From Forficula auricularia (lineage: Eukaryota > Arthropoda > Insecta > Dermaptera > Forficulidae), in assembly GCA_024734495.1 (NCBI GenBank), contig JALMQS010000102.1:10201140-10265139 (forward strand): a stretch of DNA of 64,000 bases, given 5' to 3'. How positions within the stretch are numbered: the first letter of the stretch is position 1; each line of letters opens with the position of its first letter. The position numbers and the translations under genes are program-made. Below, piece after piece: positions 19,670-30,479 of this stretch. Under the pieces are notes generated by a model, which was not told where the DNA came from, did not search any database, and was given only the letters and a program-made list of their open reading frames with translations.

Positions 19670-19905
19670 TGTAGGTTCTTGGTGTGAAACATATTAAATA
19701 AAGTAAAGAAAAATTTAAAAAAATGTTTTTTTGCAACTCTTTTAAATTTTTTTTTTAATATAAAATAACTAGGTAGGTTTCACATAAAATTGAATTGTGC
19801 TAAACCAGCATCTGATCTTTTATTTATGTGAAACTTACCTAGTATTTTACATTTAAAAAAATTTTGAAATAGTTCCGAAAAAACATTTTTCAAAAATTTT
19901 TTTAC
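19670..19905 (+). repeat. GTGTAGGTTCTTGG core plus palindrome
   Basis: A variant core (GTGTAGGTTCTTGGTGTGAA then ACATATT) is followed by a palindrome with arms ACTAGGTAGGTTTCACATAA and its complement around 19790. Same layout as 12918-13085 but a different arm sequence. Confidence 0.6.
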
Positions 19906-19911
19906 TTTAAT

Positions 19912-20466
19912 TTAATGAATTTATAAGTTTCTCATTAATATATCAAAGAATAATTAACATATTAACGAGAATTGTTTTGATCACGCTTTTTAAACAAGAT
20001 ATATATCACGAGATTACTGCTGGTTGAAGCTATTGGAGTCTGCTGACTTTAACTCTGGACCAAGAGAGAATGAAAAAGATATGATCCATTTAGCTATAAT
20101 CCAACGTCATTATTGCGTTTAGCCCGCATGACACTTGGATGGACCACCAATGGAATTTGAAATCTGAGATGTTATATATTCAATCTTCCCAGTCCAGAGC
20201 GCCCGATCTGTTAGCACGTATGTTAGGTGCTTGGCAAGTTAGGTGCATCCAAGTGTCGTGCGGGCTAAATGCAATAATGACGTTGGATTATAGCTAAATG
20301 GATCATATCTTTTTCATTCTCTCTTGGTCCAGACTTAATATATCAGCAGACTCCAATAGCTTCAACCAGCAGTAGTCTCGCGATATATATCTTGATTTCA
20401 AAATAATTCTCGTTAATATGTTAATTATTCTTTAATATATCAATGAGAAAATTATAAATTTATTTA
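19912..20466. repeat. Long inverted repeat, about 230 bp arms
   Basis: The left arm (about 19912-20150) has GCTATTGGAGTCTGCTGAC and TGGACCAAGAGAGAATGAAA; the right arm (about 20237-20466) is its reverse complement. A relative of one arm occurs at 24715-24960 and 25150-25390. No ORF. Confidence 0.8.
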
Positions 20467-20636
20467 AAATCATTATTTCAAGTTAGAAATATATAAGTTC
20501 AGATATTATTTTAACTTAATATTTGACAAAATTCACCTGCATTTGATTCGCGATTGAATCACATATAGGAAACATACGATTAATTTAATGTGTATTGACA
20601 ACTCATAAATGAGGTATAAAAGAATGTTGAAGATTT

Positions 20637-20770
20637 AATTAGAATGTGGTTGCATTAAACCAGGCTTTGGACTAGACGATGATATCTCTGATAAAAATAC
20701 AAAAAAAATTCAATACATATTTAAATTCAATTGAATATCAAATGAGAAATAAAAGAGATAAAGTTATAGG
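20637..20770 (+). repeat. Dispersed repeat TGTGGTTGCATTAAACCAG, copy 1
   Basis: About 130 bp shared with 22531-22655, including TTCAATTGAATATCAAATGA and GAGAAATAAAAGAGATAAAG. Both copies are in direct orientation 1.9 kb apart. Non-coding. Confidence 0.7.
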
Positions 20771-20878
20771 TTATCTGTGGTTTTCATCCGAAATTTCTGT
20801 ATTCGGATGATTGTCTCAGGCTGAATGATTTTCAAGGCTAATTTTCAATAAGTGTCTTTTAGTTTTATTTTATTTTAA

Positions 20879-22031
20879 ACTAGCTTCAAGGCCCGCCTTC
20901 GGCGGGCCTTTTACTAGCCAGGAGCTTCGCCGCCTGGACCCCCACATAGCTGCTTTATTAATGTTTTATTAGTTACAGAGAATAAATATAATTGTTTTAT
21001 TATAAAGTCTTAAATAGATGTAATTTAAGATTCTATTTAACTGCAATATACACTCATAACAAATAAGATGAAACAAATATTTAAAATGTATTAAAAATCC
21101 ACTTGTTGTCATTAAGGGGAAAATAAAAAAAGTTATATTATATGTAGGTATTATTATAGATAAGAAGACTTGAAAATTACAATTATTATTCATTTTGCTA
21201 GACACAAAAGTATATACAATCTATTTATAAAAAATTCTCTTATTCTCAAGCTTGAGTTGTTTATCATAAAAGAATTTAGTCTTTTTGATTTTAAGTCGAT
21301 TCTTCCACGTTTTCAGTAGAGGTTGCCATTAATAGTCAAAACATCAAAAATCGAATGCAATAAGTTTATTCCTCTAGTATTAGATAAGAATCGATCGTTA
21401 TTTTTGATTTTAAGTCGATTCCTCCATGTCTTCAGCAATGGCTACCAATAAAACCGAAACGTCAAAAATCGAATGTAGAATGGTTATTCCTCGACTGTTA
21501 AATGAGAATCGATCATTATTTTTGAATTAAAGTCAACATGAACTGCAAATTGCAAGTGATATCTGATTAATAATAAAGAAATAAAGATATTAATATTTCA
21601 AATGAATTTGGATAAAGTTTAGCAACGATCCGTTGCAGTTTATTTTTTTAATTTTTGTTTTTAAATGTACTTTAAAAAAATAGATAGTTTTTTAAATCTT
21701 TGTTGCATTATTAAATTCTTCTTCAACGATAATGTGGTTAGAACTATTGAGAATGAATGACACTCAAAAATCTTAAAAACAGGGCCGCCAACACTTGTTT
21801 TTTTGCTCGTTTAGTTCTTTTATTGTCTGGCAAGCTATGTTGGCTAACCTGATTTTTTTTTAGTTTTTCCTGAATTTTCCAATTTTCCGGGCAACTTTTC
21901 CAATTTTTTTTAAGTATTAACCTGAATTGGACTATTACGAACATTTAAAAAAAAAATTAGCCAAATCGGTCCTGGCATTTGAGAGATCTGCGCTTACAAA
22001 GAAACAGAAATTCATTTTTATTATATAGATA
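20879..22031 (+). repeat. Dispersed element with GGCCCGCCTTCGGCGGGCC end
   Basis: The left end is ACTAGCTTCAAGG plus a perfect 8 bp GC hairpin (20892-20911), then AGGAGCTTCGCCGCCTGG. The right end is AAATCGGTCCTGGCATTTGA and a TTATATAGATA tract. A TA-type tract at the right end is also seen for 4795-5868. The interior is AT-rich with a tandem repeat at 21277-21535. Class unknown. Confidence 0.45.
21277..21535 (+). repeat. Two-unit tandem repeat, about 120-130 bp
   Basis: Two diverged units share TTTTTGATTTTAAGTCGATT, TCTTCAG-type sequence, AAAAATCGAATG and GAGAATCGATC(G/A)TTATTTTTGA. Non-coding. Confidence 0.6.
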
Positions 22032-22194
22032 AGATTCACACTCAAAAATTTTCTCTGTATAAAATAAATATGTTTAATTTGGGCCTAAAAATAATGATAA
22101 AAATGAAAATTAATTTAGGGTTAGGCTCGAGAATAAAAAGAATGAATTTACATCCCGGTTGATTTTATAATTTTTTTAATGCCCAATTTCACCA

Positions 22195-22425
22195 ACCAAA
22201 CTTAAACTAGGGTAGCACTTATATTAACCATAATCCAAATTCTAAGTTAAATTGTATTACAGTACCTAATGATACTTAGGGAAAAATCATTGCTTAGATT
22301 TACTTAGAATTTAGTAAAGCTAAGTGATACTTTTCCCCTAAGTAATACCCTACTGTAATACAATTTAACTTAACATTTGGATTGTGGTTAATATAAGTGC
22401 TACCCTAGTTTAAGTTTGATTGCGA
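22195..22425. repeat. Inverted-repeat MITE-like element
   Basis: Arms of about 95 bp (22195-22290 and 22335-22425) share AAACTTAAACTAGGGTAGCA, then CTTATATTAACC, with their complements. The spacer is about 45 bp. Non-coding. Confidence 0.75.
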
Positions 22426-22530
22426 TGAAATCGAGAGTAAGACCCAGAATTCAGACTTGATGAAGTGTCAATAAAGAAACGAAACGTTGTAATATTAGAA
22501 ATTATAGCACTGTTCATTTTCATTATTAAT

Positions 22531-22655
22531 TAGAGTGTGGTTGCATTAAACCAGGGTTAGGACTCAATACTCGATGATGATAAAAATACAAAAAAAATTC
22601 AATATTTAAATTCAATTGAATATCAAATGAGAAATAAAAGAGATAAAGTTATCTC
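22531..22655 (+). repeat. Dispersed repeat TGTGGTTGCATTAAACCAG, copy 2
   Basis: Direct copy of 20637-20770 with small indels. Both copies are followed by AGATAAAGTTAT. Confidence 0.7.
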
Positions 22656-23254
22656 ATGAGTAGAAAACAAAACAAAAAGCAAAATCACAGAGTATCAAAT
22701 AAATCTTTTTGTAATTAATTATTGCAACTTTGTATCTATCTTGTTTTGTTTTGTAATTTGTTTTTCTTTTCCGCCTTTAAATACCAGCCAGGGGCCCCCG
22801 TCCCCTCCGTTAGGGGCCTGCCCACCAGTCCACCCTTTCGCTTGTATGACCTCGATGCAATTGCATTGCCGTTATGCACTGCATAACAGCACACACCGAT
22901 TGCGTAAAATTTTCACGTCCATTCAAAATTAAATTTATATCTACTTTCAAACCACTTGTTAGATGAGTTAAAAATAAAATAAAAAAATGATAAAATAAAC
23001 GAAAATAAAAAAAGACAGAGAGAACGAAAAGTGCATACTGAAACAGAGAGAGAAACAGAGACGTTGAACTGCATTGGCCGGTGCACTCGGTCAAGTCCAA
23101 GGTTGACGTCACAGATGATGCAATTCAATTGCATTGCTGCATTCAAGGATCCACTCGCAGCCTCCAGTCACGAAATCAAACCAGTTCTACTATCAATTCT
23201 TTTTCATTTTTACATTTGAAAAAATAATTTTTATAAAAAGAAAATAAGAAAAAC
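22656..23254. other. Unassigned stretch with a short paired motif
   Basis: GATGCAATTGCATTGCCGTT (22854-22873) and GATGCAATTCAATTGCATTG (23116-23135) are related motifs bracketing about 260 bp with an AGAGAGA-rich segment. This may be a small element, but ends and duplications are not clear. The overlapping ORFs on both strands are unlikely to be coding. Confidence 0.35.
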
Positions 23255-23357
23255 CGACTTCAAAAATATTAAATGCAACAAATAAAATAAAAAGAAGTCA
23301 AAAATCAAATAAAATACACTAAAAGGTATAAAATAATTATCTTATTTAGTTACAATT

Positions 23358-23639
23358 GAGGCGACTGTGGGTCAGTGGCTAGAGTGTAGGTTCGCTGACT
23401 CGGAGTTCGCTGGTTCGAGACCGAGTCTCGGCAGATAGATATTTGCAGTCGCCTCCTCTTGGAAAGTAATGGCAACCTACCAAGAGTATAATTGCCAAGT
23501 GACTTCTCCAAATTAGCCGTTCGGAACCGGCGTTAAAAAGTAGGTCCCGTATATCTGTGTAAAACAACTAAACACACTCAGCACAGGTATATGTGGAGAG
23601 GCGCCGACACCCGTTTCGGGTATGGCACTCGAAGAAGAA
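23358..23639 (+). mobile_element. tRNA-derived SINE, third family, copy 2
   Basis: Same head, body and (GAA)n tail as 17313-17597. Flanked by AGTTACAA (about 23348-23355 and 23639-23646). Inserted in the GAAGTCGGTT foldback. Confidence 0.85.
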
Positions 23640-23825
23640 GTTACAACTAAACGACGAAATATTAACATGAAATCACTTTTTGAAGTCGGTGCCAAACATA
23701 TATATTTTATGAATCGCACTCGTAGGATCTTACTTAGTACCTTTGACGGGTAAGCTCCCTTATATAGTTGGTTTAGCACCGACTTCAAAAAGTGATTTCA
23801 TGTTAATATTTCGTTTAGTTGTAAC

Positions 23826-23971
23826 CGAGGGGTGAACCGCGACCTAATATCGTGTACACCTACTTTCACTTCCACTTTCATTTCCAAGTAGAAGACAATA
23901 GATTATCTAATGAATTCCAAAGTAATTCCAAAGACGGTGTACACCTAATTCCAATCGCGATTTACCTCTCG
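23826..23971 (-). mobile_element. MITE, GAGGGGTGAACCGCGA family, copy 3
   Basis: Inverted relative to copies 1 and 2. Ends are CGAGGGGTGAACCGCGAC and CGCGATTTACCTCTCG, flanked by the 8 bp duplication GTTGTAAC (23818-23825 and 23972-23979). This fixes the target duplication length for the family. Confidence 0.85.
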
Positions 23972-24573
23972 GTTGTAACTAAATTAGATAATTATTTTAT
24001 ATCTTTTAGTGAATTTTATTTGATTTTTGAGTTCTTATTATTTTATTTGTTGCATTTAAATTTTTTGAAAAAAATAAAAAAAATCAATTCATAAATATAG
24101 AAATTCTCTCGAAACTTTTTCGGGTTTTAAATGAACGTTTTAAGATTGATTTTTTTATAAAAGATTCTATTTATGATAATTTCGATTATTTGCTCATGAG
24201 AATTGGAGATTTACATTATTTCGTCATTGATCATATCATCAGAACTTGACCAGATTAATATGGGACCACTCCTAAAGTACCCTCTTTCCAATAAAAAAGA
24301 ATCATCGAAATCGGTCTACGAGGCAAAAAGTTCTCGCTGAACATACATAAAATAAATAAAAAATAAATAGTTATATATCTTGACTATCTTGGAGCTATAC
24401 TGATCCAAACGCAGAAAGAATCACTAAAATCGGTTCATAAACAAAGAAGTTATGCCTGAACAAACATAACAACAAACGTCCAATACTAATAAAAAAAAAC
24501 GAGACCAATCGGAAACTAGACTGAAACCAATACAAAAAAATCATCAAAACCGGTCCACAATTGGCGAAGATAT

Positions 24574-25390
24574 CAACTGAAGGTTTTCTACATTTTATTC
24601 GATAGCGACTCTAATGTAGGGAATTTTTGTCAAATATTGAGTGAAAATAATATTTGAACTTATATATTTCTAACTTGAAATAATGATATTAAATAAATTT
24701 TAATTTTCTCATTAATATATCAAAGAATAATTGATACGTCAACAAGAATTATTTTGACCGCGCTGATTTGAAAAAAGATATTTTTATCTCGCGAGACTAC
24801 TGCGGATTACACTATTGGAGTCTGCGGAGTATTAATTCTGGACCAAGAGAGAAAAAGATGTAATCCACTTAGCTACAATCCAACGTCATTTCGCGTATAG
24901 CCGCTAGACATTCGGATGGATCACCGAGTGAATTGGAAATCTCAGATGTTATATACTCGATCTCCCAGTCCAGAGCGCTGGATCTATTAGCATGTATGTT
25001 AGATGCCTGCCATTAATTAACTGAAGGTTTTCTACATTTTATTCGATCACGACTCTAATGTAGGGAATTTTTGTCAAATATTGAGTGAAAATAATATTTG
25101 AACTTATATATTTCTAACTTGAAATAATGATATTAAATAAATTTTAATTTTCTCATTAATATATCAAAGAATAATTGATACGTCAACAAGAATAGGTTGG
25201 AGTTGGTGGTGTTTCTCCTTGTGAAACACCACCAACTCCAACCTAATTTAATTTTAACAATGTTTCACTATAAACCAACACCGCGTTCCCTAAATTTTAA
25301 GAATTATTTTGACCGCGCTGATTTGAAAAAGATATTTTTATCTCGCGAGACTACTGCGGATTACACTATTGGAGTCTGCGGAGTATTAAT
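24574..25390 (+). repeat. Direct duplication, about 180 bp units 445 bp apart
   Basis: CTGAAGGTTTTCTACATTTT to ACGTCAACAAGAAT occurs at about 24578-24755 and 25022-25193. After each, TTTTGACCGCGCTGATTTGA and TACACTATTGGAGTCTGC recur. The second unit is split by the short hairpin element at 25194-25298. The sequence is related to the right arm of 19912-20466. Confidence 0.75.
25194..25298 (-). mobile_element. Short hairpin element, copy 2
   Basis: Nearly identical to 15949-16050. It has a perfect hairpin of AGGTTGGAGTTGGTGGTGTT and its complement, plus the core GGTGTTGGTTTATAGTGAAA on the minus strand. Flanked by AAGAAT (25188-25193 and 25299-25304). The uninterrupted target is visible at about 24755 in the sister direct repeat. 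Confidence 0.85.
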
Positions 25391-25404
25391 ATATCAGGTA
25401 ACAT

Positions 25405-25582
25405 CAGGACACAAAGTCTAAATCAAAAATTTATAGTTTTAGTAACAGAAATCATGGTATAAATATTAATGTTAGATGTTAAAGCTAATGACCTTAGCTC
25501 AAGAGTTCGTAGGTTCGATTCTAGGCAAGAGGGTAATTTTTTTAGAGAAATTTCTCTAAGCGTTGTTACAAATTAATCTAGA
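25405..25582 (+). mobile_element. tRNA-derived SINE, second family, copy 2
   Basis: Matches 13545-13745: ACACAAAGTCTAAATC leader, B-box region GTAGGTTCGATTCTAGG and GCGTTGTTACAAATTAATCT. The A-box is partly deleted. Confidence 0.65.
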
Positions 25583-25629
25583 CAAATATATATAGTATAT
25601 GTTGGTTTAGTTTTTTATAACAATAGAAG

Positions 25630-25835
25630 AAGAATTTCTTAATTATAATTAAATATGTATGTAAACTTTCTGATATCCCGTATAGTGCAATGTATGAGTC
25701 TGAAAAACTCTTTCTTTGGAATTTAATATCTCCGGAACTATATTGTTCATAAATTTCATTTTGCCACCAATCGATGCAGAAGTATTTAAATAATAATAAT
25801 CTGTCTAAATTTCAAAAAATCCTAACAAAACCTTT
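25630..25835 (+). repeat. Relative of the TTAA-flanked element
   Basis: Shares TTAATTATAATTAAATA, AATATCTCCGGAACT, TTGCCACCAATCGATGC and AAGTATTTAAATAATAAT with 46109-46394, but lacks the clear terminal repeats. Confidence 0.6.
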
Positions 25836-26419
25836 ATGGTTAAATAAAAAATTTAATTTATTTTTTTCCAATCTTTTGATCCACTATGACCATCATCAAG
25901 GCATAAGTTTTGAACTTAATTGCAATTAAAACTAATATTAATATACACGTAGGTTCCTTCATTGACACTTTTAAACCTTGAAGAAGAAGGGATGATACAC
26001 CGAATCGACGTTTTTTTTAAGATGATGAAAATGACCTTCTAAATGTAGTAATAAATTGTTTTATTCAGAATTTGTGGTTTTCATTAACCTTGAGCTGCCT
26101 TTGCATCAGCATTGAGAACTACCACAATAGAAAATACTTCTAATAAATTAAGTTTCCTAATTTTAAATATACAATAAATGGGTATTGGCTAGTTTTTTAA
26201 TTTGTCATCTAAACCAATTATTTTATAGGAATCAAAATAATTTTTTTTCGAAAATACTCACTCTAAGCTAGTTTGTTGAATTTTGACAAATATTTAAATA
26301 AATAAAGGATTTGAAAGGTGCTGAGGCTATTTTGTTTATTCATAGTGCGCGATAGGGTTACCAAAATAAAAATTACCCAATGAATCGTTTTTAGAAGGGT
26401 TTTAAAAAACCTATTTAAC
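25836..26419. other. AT-rich stretch with a decayed hammerhead-like end
   Basis: At about 25965-26100, CCTTGAAGAAGAAGGG, ACCGAATCGACG and GCTGCCTTTGCATCA follow the order of HH5/HH6 elements but have lost the core. The rest is unassigned. Confidence 0.35.
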
Positions 26420-26535
26420 GGTATTTTATTTTAAATTGAAAGTTTTTGTGCCGAGGGTAGCAGAATTTTTATATATTGAAGGAGACAATAAAAGAGTGTG
26501 TCTTCTGCTGGAATTATAAATTTTATTTATTTATA

Positions 26536-26578
26536 AAGAGACTATAGTTTCGAGGGCTTTGCCCTCTTAATCAGTCTA
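26536..26578 (-). ncRNA. Degenerate hammerhead-like motif (HH7)
   Basis: Minus strand reads TAGA-CTGATTA-A-GAGGGC-AAA-GCCCTC-GAAAC-TATA-GTC. Stem II is perfect, but CUGAUUA replaces CUGAUGA (the conserved G8 is lost), which should abolish cleavage. Confidence 0.5.
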
Positions 26579-26799
26579 TTACAATTGATTCACAGGAATT
26601 AATTTATGAATGGAGGATAAACCAAATGCTCTCGTCAAAAGTTACTAAATCCGACTTGCACACTTATTCACAATTCTTACAGATATATATTATTAGCTAG
26701 TTGACTCGAAAAAAATCATTATATCTTCCAAAATACATAAAATATCAAGTTCATTTGTCGTTTATCTACTCTTATTAAACGAGCAAAAATTGTTTGTAT

Positions 26800-27525
26800 A
26801 TTTATTTATATATTTGTATCTTAGTTCTATTTTGAAAACGGCTTTACCGATTTTGATGAAACAAATTCTATTAACAAGTTTTGAGAATGAGAAAGCGATC
26901 TGGCTAGGTCTGGACCTTGACAAATTTAATCTTAATTGATCTTTTCTTAATTAAATTAATTATTGATAGATGAAAATCTCAATAAAAAAGTTTGTTTACA
27001 TTTTTTTCAATTATGTTTTATTTTTAATTGGTTTTTTAATTTTAAAACCCACTAATAAGTTATAGCAAATATTAATATATTATATTAAAATTAGGAATTT
27101 TTTTGTTTGTTTTTAATTAACGGGTGTCTAAATCTTAACAAAACAGGTGTGTTTACAAATAAAGTGGTTCAAGTGCCTTTTTTTTATATAACTAATTTTA
27201 TGTTTTTATTTCAGATCCTATACGATTATTTTTTTCCTATTTATGTTTATCACTATGAACGAATGTGGGCAAATTGGTGTACGAGTAAACAAATATACAC
27301 ATAATATATATGTGGACCATTAGAAAGCTTGAAATGCAAAAACTCGGTGCAGGGTGTGGTGGATGTGGGAGGTGCAGGAGGTGGGGTGCAGTTGTGGGGG
27401 ATCCGGGGGTGGGAGGCGCGGTTGGGGCGGGGCGGGGTGGGGGTACATTGGTGGGGGGCGAGGTGTGTGGTTTCGGGGGGGGGGGCAGGGTTACCGTGCA
27501 TCGCTCGGCGGCTCCAGGTACTATT
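26800..27525 (-). repeat. Dispersed element with CATCGCTCGG end, inverted copy
   Basis: The left side has ACGGCTTTACCGATTTTGAT. The right end has TTACCGTGCATCGCTCGGCG then GCTCCAGGTACTAT, matching 4795-5868 in reverse. The body at 27007-27235 matches 38872-39125 (ACAAATAAAGTGGTTCAAG, TTTCAGATCCTATACGATTA). Confidence 0.5.
27343..27498 (+). other. Strongly G-skewed segment with quadruplex potential
   Basis: About 155 bp with very few C on the + strand and many runs of three to thirteen G (for example GGGGCGGGGCGGGGTGGGGG near 27425-27444). It sits in AT-rich surroundings. Open frames on both strands reflect the lack of A/T-rich stops, not coding. Confidence 0.75.
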
Positions 27526-27718
27526 TATTAAGATAGCTCACAACCTATGAATTTTTTATTTTTATTTATTTCAAACGGTATAAAAAATTTGAATCTTCCC
27601 AACATAACTACTATTTAGTTAAACTAAACTATAGTCTCGTTATAAATAAATAAAATTTATAATTCCAGCAGAAGACACACTCTTTTATTGTCTCCTTCAA
27701 GGTATTTTATTTGATGGG

Positions 27719-27922
27719 GTGCGCATAATTTTGTTTCTATCAGCAGTTTCTATATATAGAATGATGCCAGATTTTCCACTTGACGATTCACATATCTGCG
27801 AATCAAGAAACTCTATCGATTTCCCACAATTTAAGACCCTAGCTTTAATAATAACTTGTAGACCTGTGACGGATAAACAGGAAAGGAAGAAATTATTAGT
27901 GAAAATGTGGGCAAATAAATAA
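27719..27922 (+). CDS. Possible exon or gene fragment, unidentified
   Basis: An open frame of 67 codons with mixed composition: MRIILFLSAVSIYRMMPDF, FPQFKTLALIITCRPV and DKQERKKLLVKMWANK. It lies just past the target duplication of the PLE-type insertion, so it belongs to the pre-insertion sequence. No family is recognised, and no clear splice sites or paired repeats support it. It could be a chance ORF or a decayed transposon fragment. Confidence 0.2.
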   Translation: MRIILFLSAVSIYRMMPDFPLDDSHICESRNSIDFPQFKTLALIITCRPVTDKQERKKLLVKMWANK

Positions 27923-28311
27923 ATAGAGCAAAAATTAAGAACTTTTCAAGATGTAAGTAAAATGATATATATATTTAATATAATCTCTAAGCTTACTTTC
28001 GAAAGAATCCTCGGGCATTCATTGTATCTAAGTGTATAGTTAAAAGGTTTAAGATAGGTAAGATATATAATAAGTTCTCTTTGTTCTATTTCAAATATGA
28101 TTCACTTTCTACTTAGAGGACTTTCTTTGCAAATAGCAGTAGATAAAAAAAGTGTTGACTTTTCATAAGTTATCTCCACTTTAAGATAGTCTCTTTATAG
28201 TTATCTAAATAATACTACTTTTACATTTTTTTTCATTTCTATTGAGCTCAGTCAGATATTACATAGCTAAATAAGACTAGATTTTTGTAGAACTCTTTTT
28301 TGGGCATAAAA

Positions 28312-28475
28312 ATGAAGCATAAAGGAAACAAAGAGGTTGTCCTCTGCTTGATGCAAATAAACATACACCCATATATATCTATATATTATTTATATACAGA
28401 TATATCATCTCGATATATATATGTGTGTATGTTTATTTGCATCAAGCAGAGGACAACCTCTTTGTTTCTCTTTGT
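28312..28475. repeat. Palindrome around a TA-rich spacer
   Basis: Arms GAAACAAAGAGGTTGTCCTC, then TGCTTGATGCAAATAAACAT, and their complement (28326-28370 and 28424-28468). The spacer is TATATA-rich. The right side runs into a fragment of the PLE-type end (CTGCTACTCTCGGC). Confidence 0.7.
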
Positions 28476-28629
28476 GAATCAACAACTCTGCTACTCTCGG
28501 CAAAACAAAAACTTTTCAATTATATAAAAATGAAGGTCTATATTCTCTTTTATATTGATTTTTTCCTTGAATTCGAAAAGAAAAATTACACTCCTCGACA
28601 AAAATTAAACAAAAATTTTCATCGGAAAA

Positions 28630-29433
28630 TCTAAAAATCTAGACCCACGGGGTAGTGTGTCAGCCAAGTTTCTGATATTCACTTCGATTCGAATACACTG
28701 AAAATGTGTGACAGCCTATCCATGTTGGGCGTCTCTATCGCATCTGACCAGTCTTGGAATGAACACATCTCCTCTGTGGCGAAATCTGCAGCAAGGAAGA
28801 TTGGCTTCTTATTCAGGTCCAAGCGATTTTACAAACCCCCACAACTTCTCACCATCTACAAGGCCCAAATCCGCCCCTGTCTCGAATACGGCTCTCATCT
28901 GCGGAGAGGAGCCTCAAAATATTCTCTTGCTACCCTGGATGCAATTCAGAAACGAGCCGTCAGTCTAATTGACGATTCTACCCTCACCGACTCCCTCGAC
29001 TCGCTGGCTCATCGAAGAAATGTCTCTGCCCTTTCCCTTTTCTATAGATACTATCACGGCAGGTGCTCTGATGAGATAAAATCTATAATTCCCCCTAAGC
29101 ATGCTTTGCACGCAGCACACGTTTTGCCGACTCCCAACAAACACTCTCTCGCGGTCAAATTAGAAAAGTGCCGGACCACTTCATTCGCCAATTCATATAT
29201 CCCCATGACTTCAAGGAACTGGAACTCTCTCCCAGCCTCTATCTTTCCCAGCACCTATGATCTTCAAACCTTCAAAACCAGGGTGCAAAGACACCTACGA
29301 CTACACCCTCTCACTTAATCAACTTTTCCCTTCTCTTCGGTAATGCAAGGGTCTTTTCGAGATCCATAGGGGCTACATCTTTACTGGTGCACCCCTTCTT
29401 GCATTCGATTGCATTAAAAAAAAAAAAAAAAAA
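28630..29433 (+). mobile_element. 5'-truncated non-LTR retrotransposon (LINE-A relative)
   Basis: Coding tail (28659-29318), a 3' UTR with AGGGTCTTTTCGAG, ATAGGGGCTACATC and GGTGCACCCCTTC, and a poly-A run (29416-29433). Same family as 2466-3236 but a different 3' UTR subtype. Confidence 0.85.
28659..29318 (+). pseudogene. LINE reverse-transcriptase polyprotein, C-terminal fragment
   Basis: 220 codons open from the truncation. Motifs are SMLGVSIASDQSWNEHIS, AKSAARKIGFLFRSKRF, YKAQIRPCLEYGSHLRRG, LDAIQKRAVSLI, LAHRRNVSALSLFYRYYHG and MTSRNWNSLPASIFP. It is collinear with 2583-3236 with many substitutions, so the two are separate insertions of one family. It lacks the catalytic reverse-transcriptase box and endonuclease. 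The frame is uninterrupted, suggesting a fairly young copy. Confidence 0.85.
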
Positions 29434-29554
29434 GTTCGGAAAAAACGGGCGACGCGCCTGCCATGTGTATATTTACACGAACCATTTCGAGCTACTTTAG
29501 ACCCCTCCATAACTCAAAAACTATTAGACTTACATACTTGAAATTTTGCCTGTC

Positions 29555-29690
29555 TAATAAGGCCCACTGGAACTACCCTCCCCTACATGATTATAAATGA
29601 TTTTATTAAATATTAAATATAAGTGAGGGGCCAGGGTGTCTGGTAAAGTCAAGTGGAGGCCCACATCAGAACGTGTCAGTTTATTTAATA
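29555..29690 (+). repeat. ACTTTACCATACA dispersed repeat, copy 4 (3' end)
   Basis: Matches the right end of copy 1: CCCTACATGATTATAAATGA, AATATAAGTGAGGGGCCAGG, GGTAAAGTCAAGTGG and CACATCAGAACG. Confidence 0.7.
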
Positions 29691-30479
29691 GATAATAAAT
29701 TGAGTTCTAACTGTGCTTAAAACAAGCAGTAAACTGAAAATCAAAGAGAAACCCTTTTTTTATTGAAAAAAATATATTTTGATTTAAATATTGCTGTTTC
29801 ATATCCATGGTGTCTTAAAAATAGACGAAAATAGCCTTTTTCGGTGTTTAGATCCAAAACATCTCAAAACCCTGAACTATTGTAAAAAATCCAAAAACAC
29901 CATGAAAATCAGAGTAAAAAACATTATTTAGGATCCATTGTTATCTTCTTATCTTCTATCTCTCTTATTTCTATACTGTTTCAAACGGAATACAAAATTT
30001 TACTTTCTAGGTTTATTTTCTGGGTTATGAGTTAAAATTCGAAAAAAATTTCCAGTTTGTCATAGAGATATTTATATATTTATCATATATAAGATTAAAA
30101 GAAACGGTATGTAAATTCGAATCAATAATATTCATTTGACAAAAGCTCATCGTCACATTTCTTGTTGAGATTTCGTTAATTGTATAGATTTCCAGCTGAA
30201 ACTCTCTATCTAAATTAAATAGGAAAATAAATTAAGAATAATTATACAATAAATACCTAGAACATTTTATGGTAATTCCTAAATACAAGCTTTATGTTTT
30301 ATTTAAATCAAATATGAATTAATAGTTGAAATGAGAGGTCGGAATCTCAGGAGAGAAGTCTCGTGGCTCTGTATGTTTGGTTGCATACCAGCAGGCGTTT
30401 TTGGGGGACGGAAAGGACTATCAAACATTTACCATAAAGTACAACTAGATCAAATGTTGTTTTAAAAATTACTTGATAC
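29691..30479. other. Unassigned AT-rich stretch
   Basis: No repeat match or protein-like ORF was recognised. Confidence 0.4.

Larger units (their letters stand above)
23255..24560 (+). repeat. Foldback repeat, GAAGTCGGTT family, copy 2
   Basis: Contains ACCGACTTCAAAAA, GTGCCAAACATA/GGTTTAGCACCG and AATCATCGAAATCGGT modules like copy 1. A SINE (23358-23639) and a MITE (23826-23971) are inserted in it, both in AGTTACAA/GTTGTAAC sequence. Confidence 0.75.
26433..27700. mobile_element. PLE-type non-autonomous insertion with inverted ends
   Basis: Flanked by the 12 bp duplication GGTATTTTATTT (26420-26431 and 27701-27712). The left end (AAATTGAAAG, TGAAGGAGACAATAAAAGAG, CTTCTGCTGGAATTATAAAT, GAGACTATAGTTTCGAGGG) reappears inverted at the right end (about 27620-27700). 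The same end lies beside the PLE reverse-transcriptase fragment at 49.3 kb. The interior holds other repeats (26800-27525). No intact ORF. Confidence 0.7.

Noticed and set aside
20892..20911. GC hairpin as a bacterial-type terminator
   Set aside because: The surroundings are eukaryotic repeats; a related hairpin at 13098 sits at the end of a similar dispersed element.
21400..21480. Hammerhead-like GAAACGTC near CTTCAG
   Set aside because: CTGAAGA and GAAACGTC fall on opposite strands, so they cannot form one motif.
22810..23219. Overlapping ORFs on both strands of 60-100 residues
   Set aside because: Mutually overlapping, low complexity and no recognised motif.
27253..27550. Overlapping Gly-rich and Pro-rich ORFs on both strands
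   Set aside because: They result from the G-skewed segment lacking stop codons; no start context or family signature.
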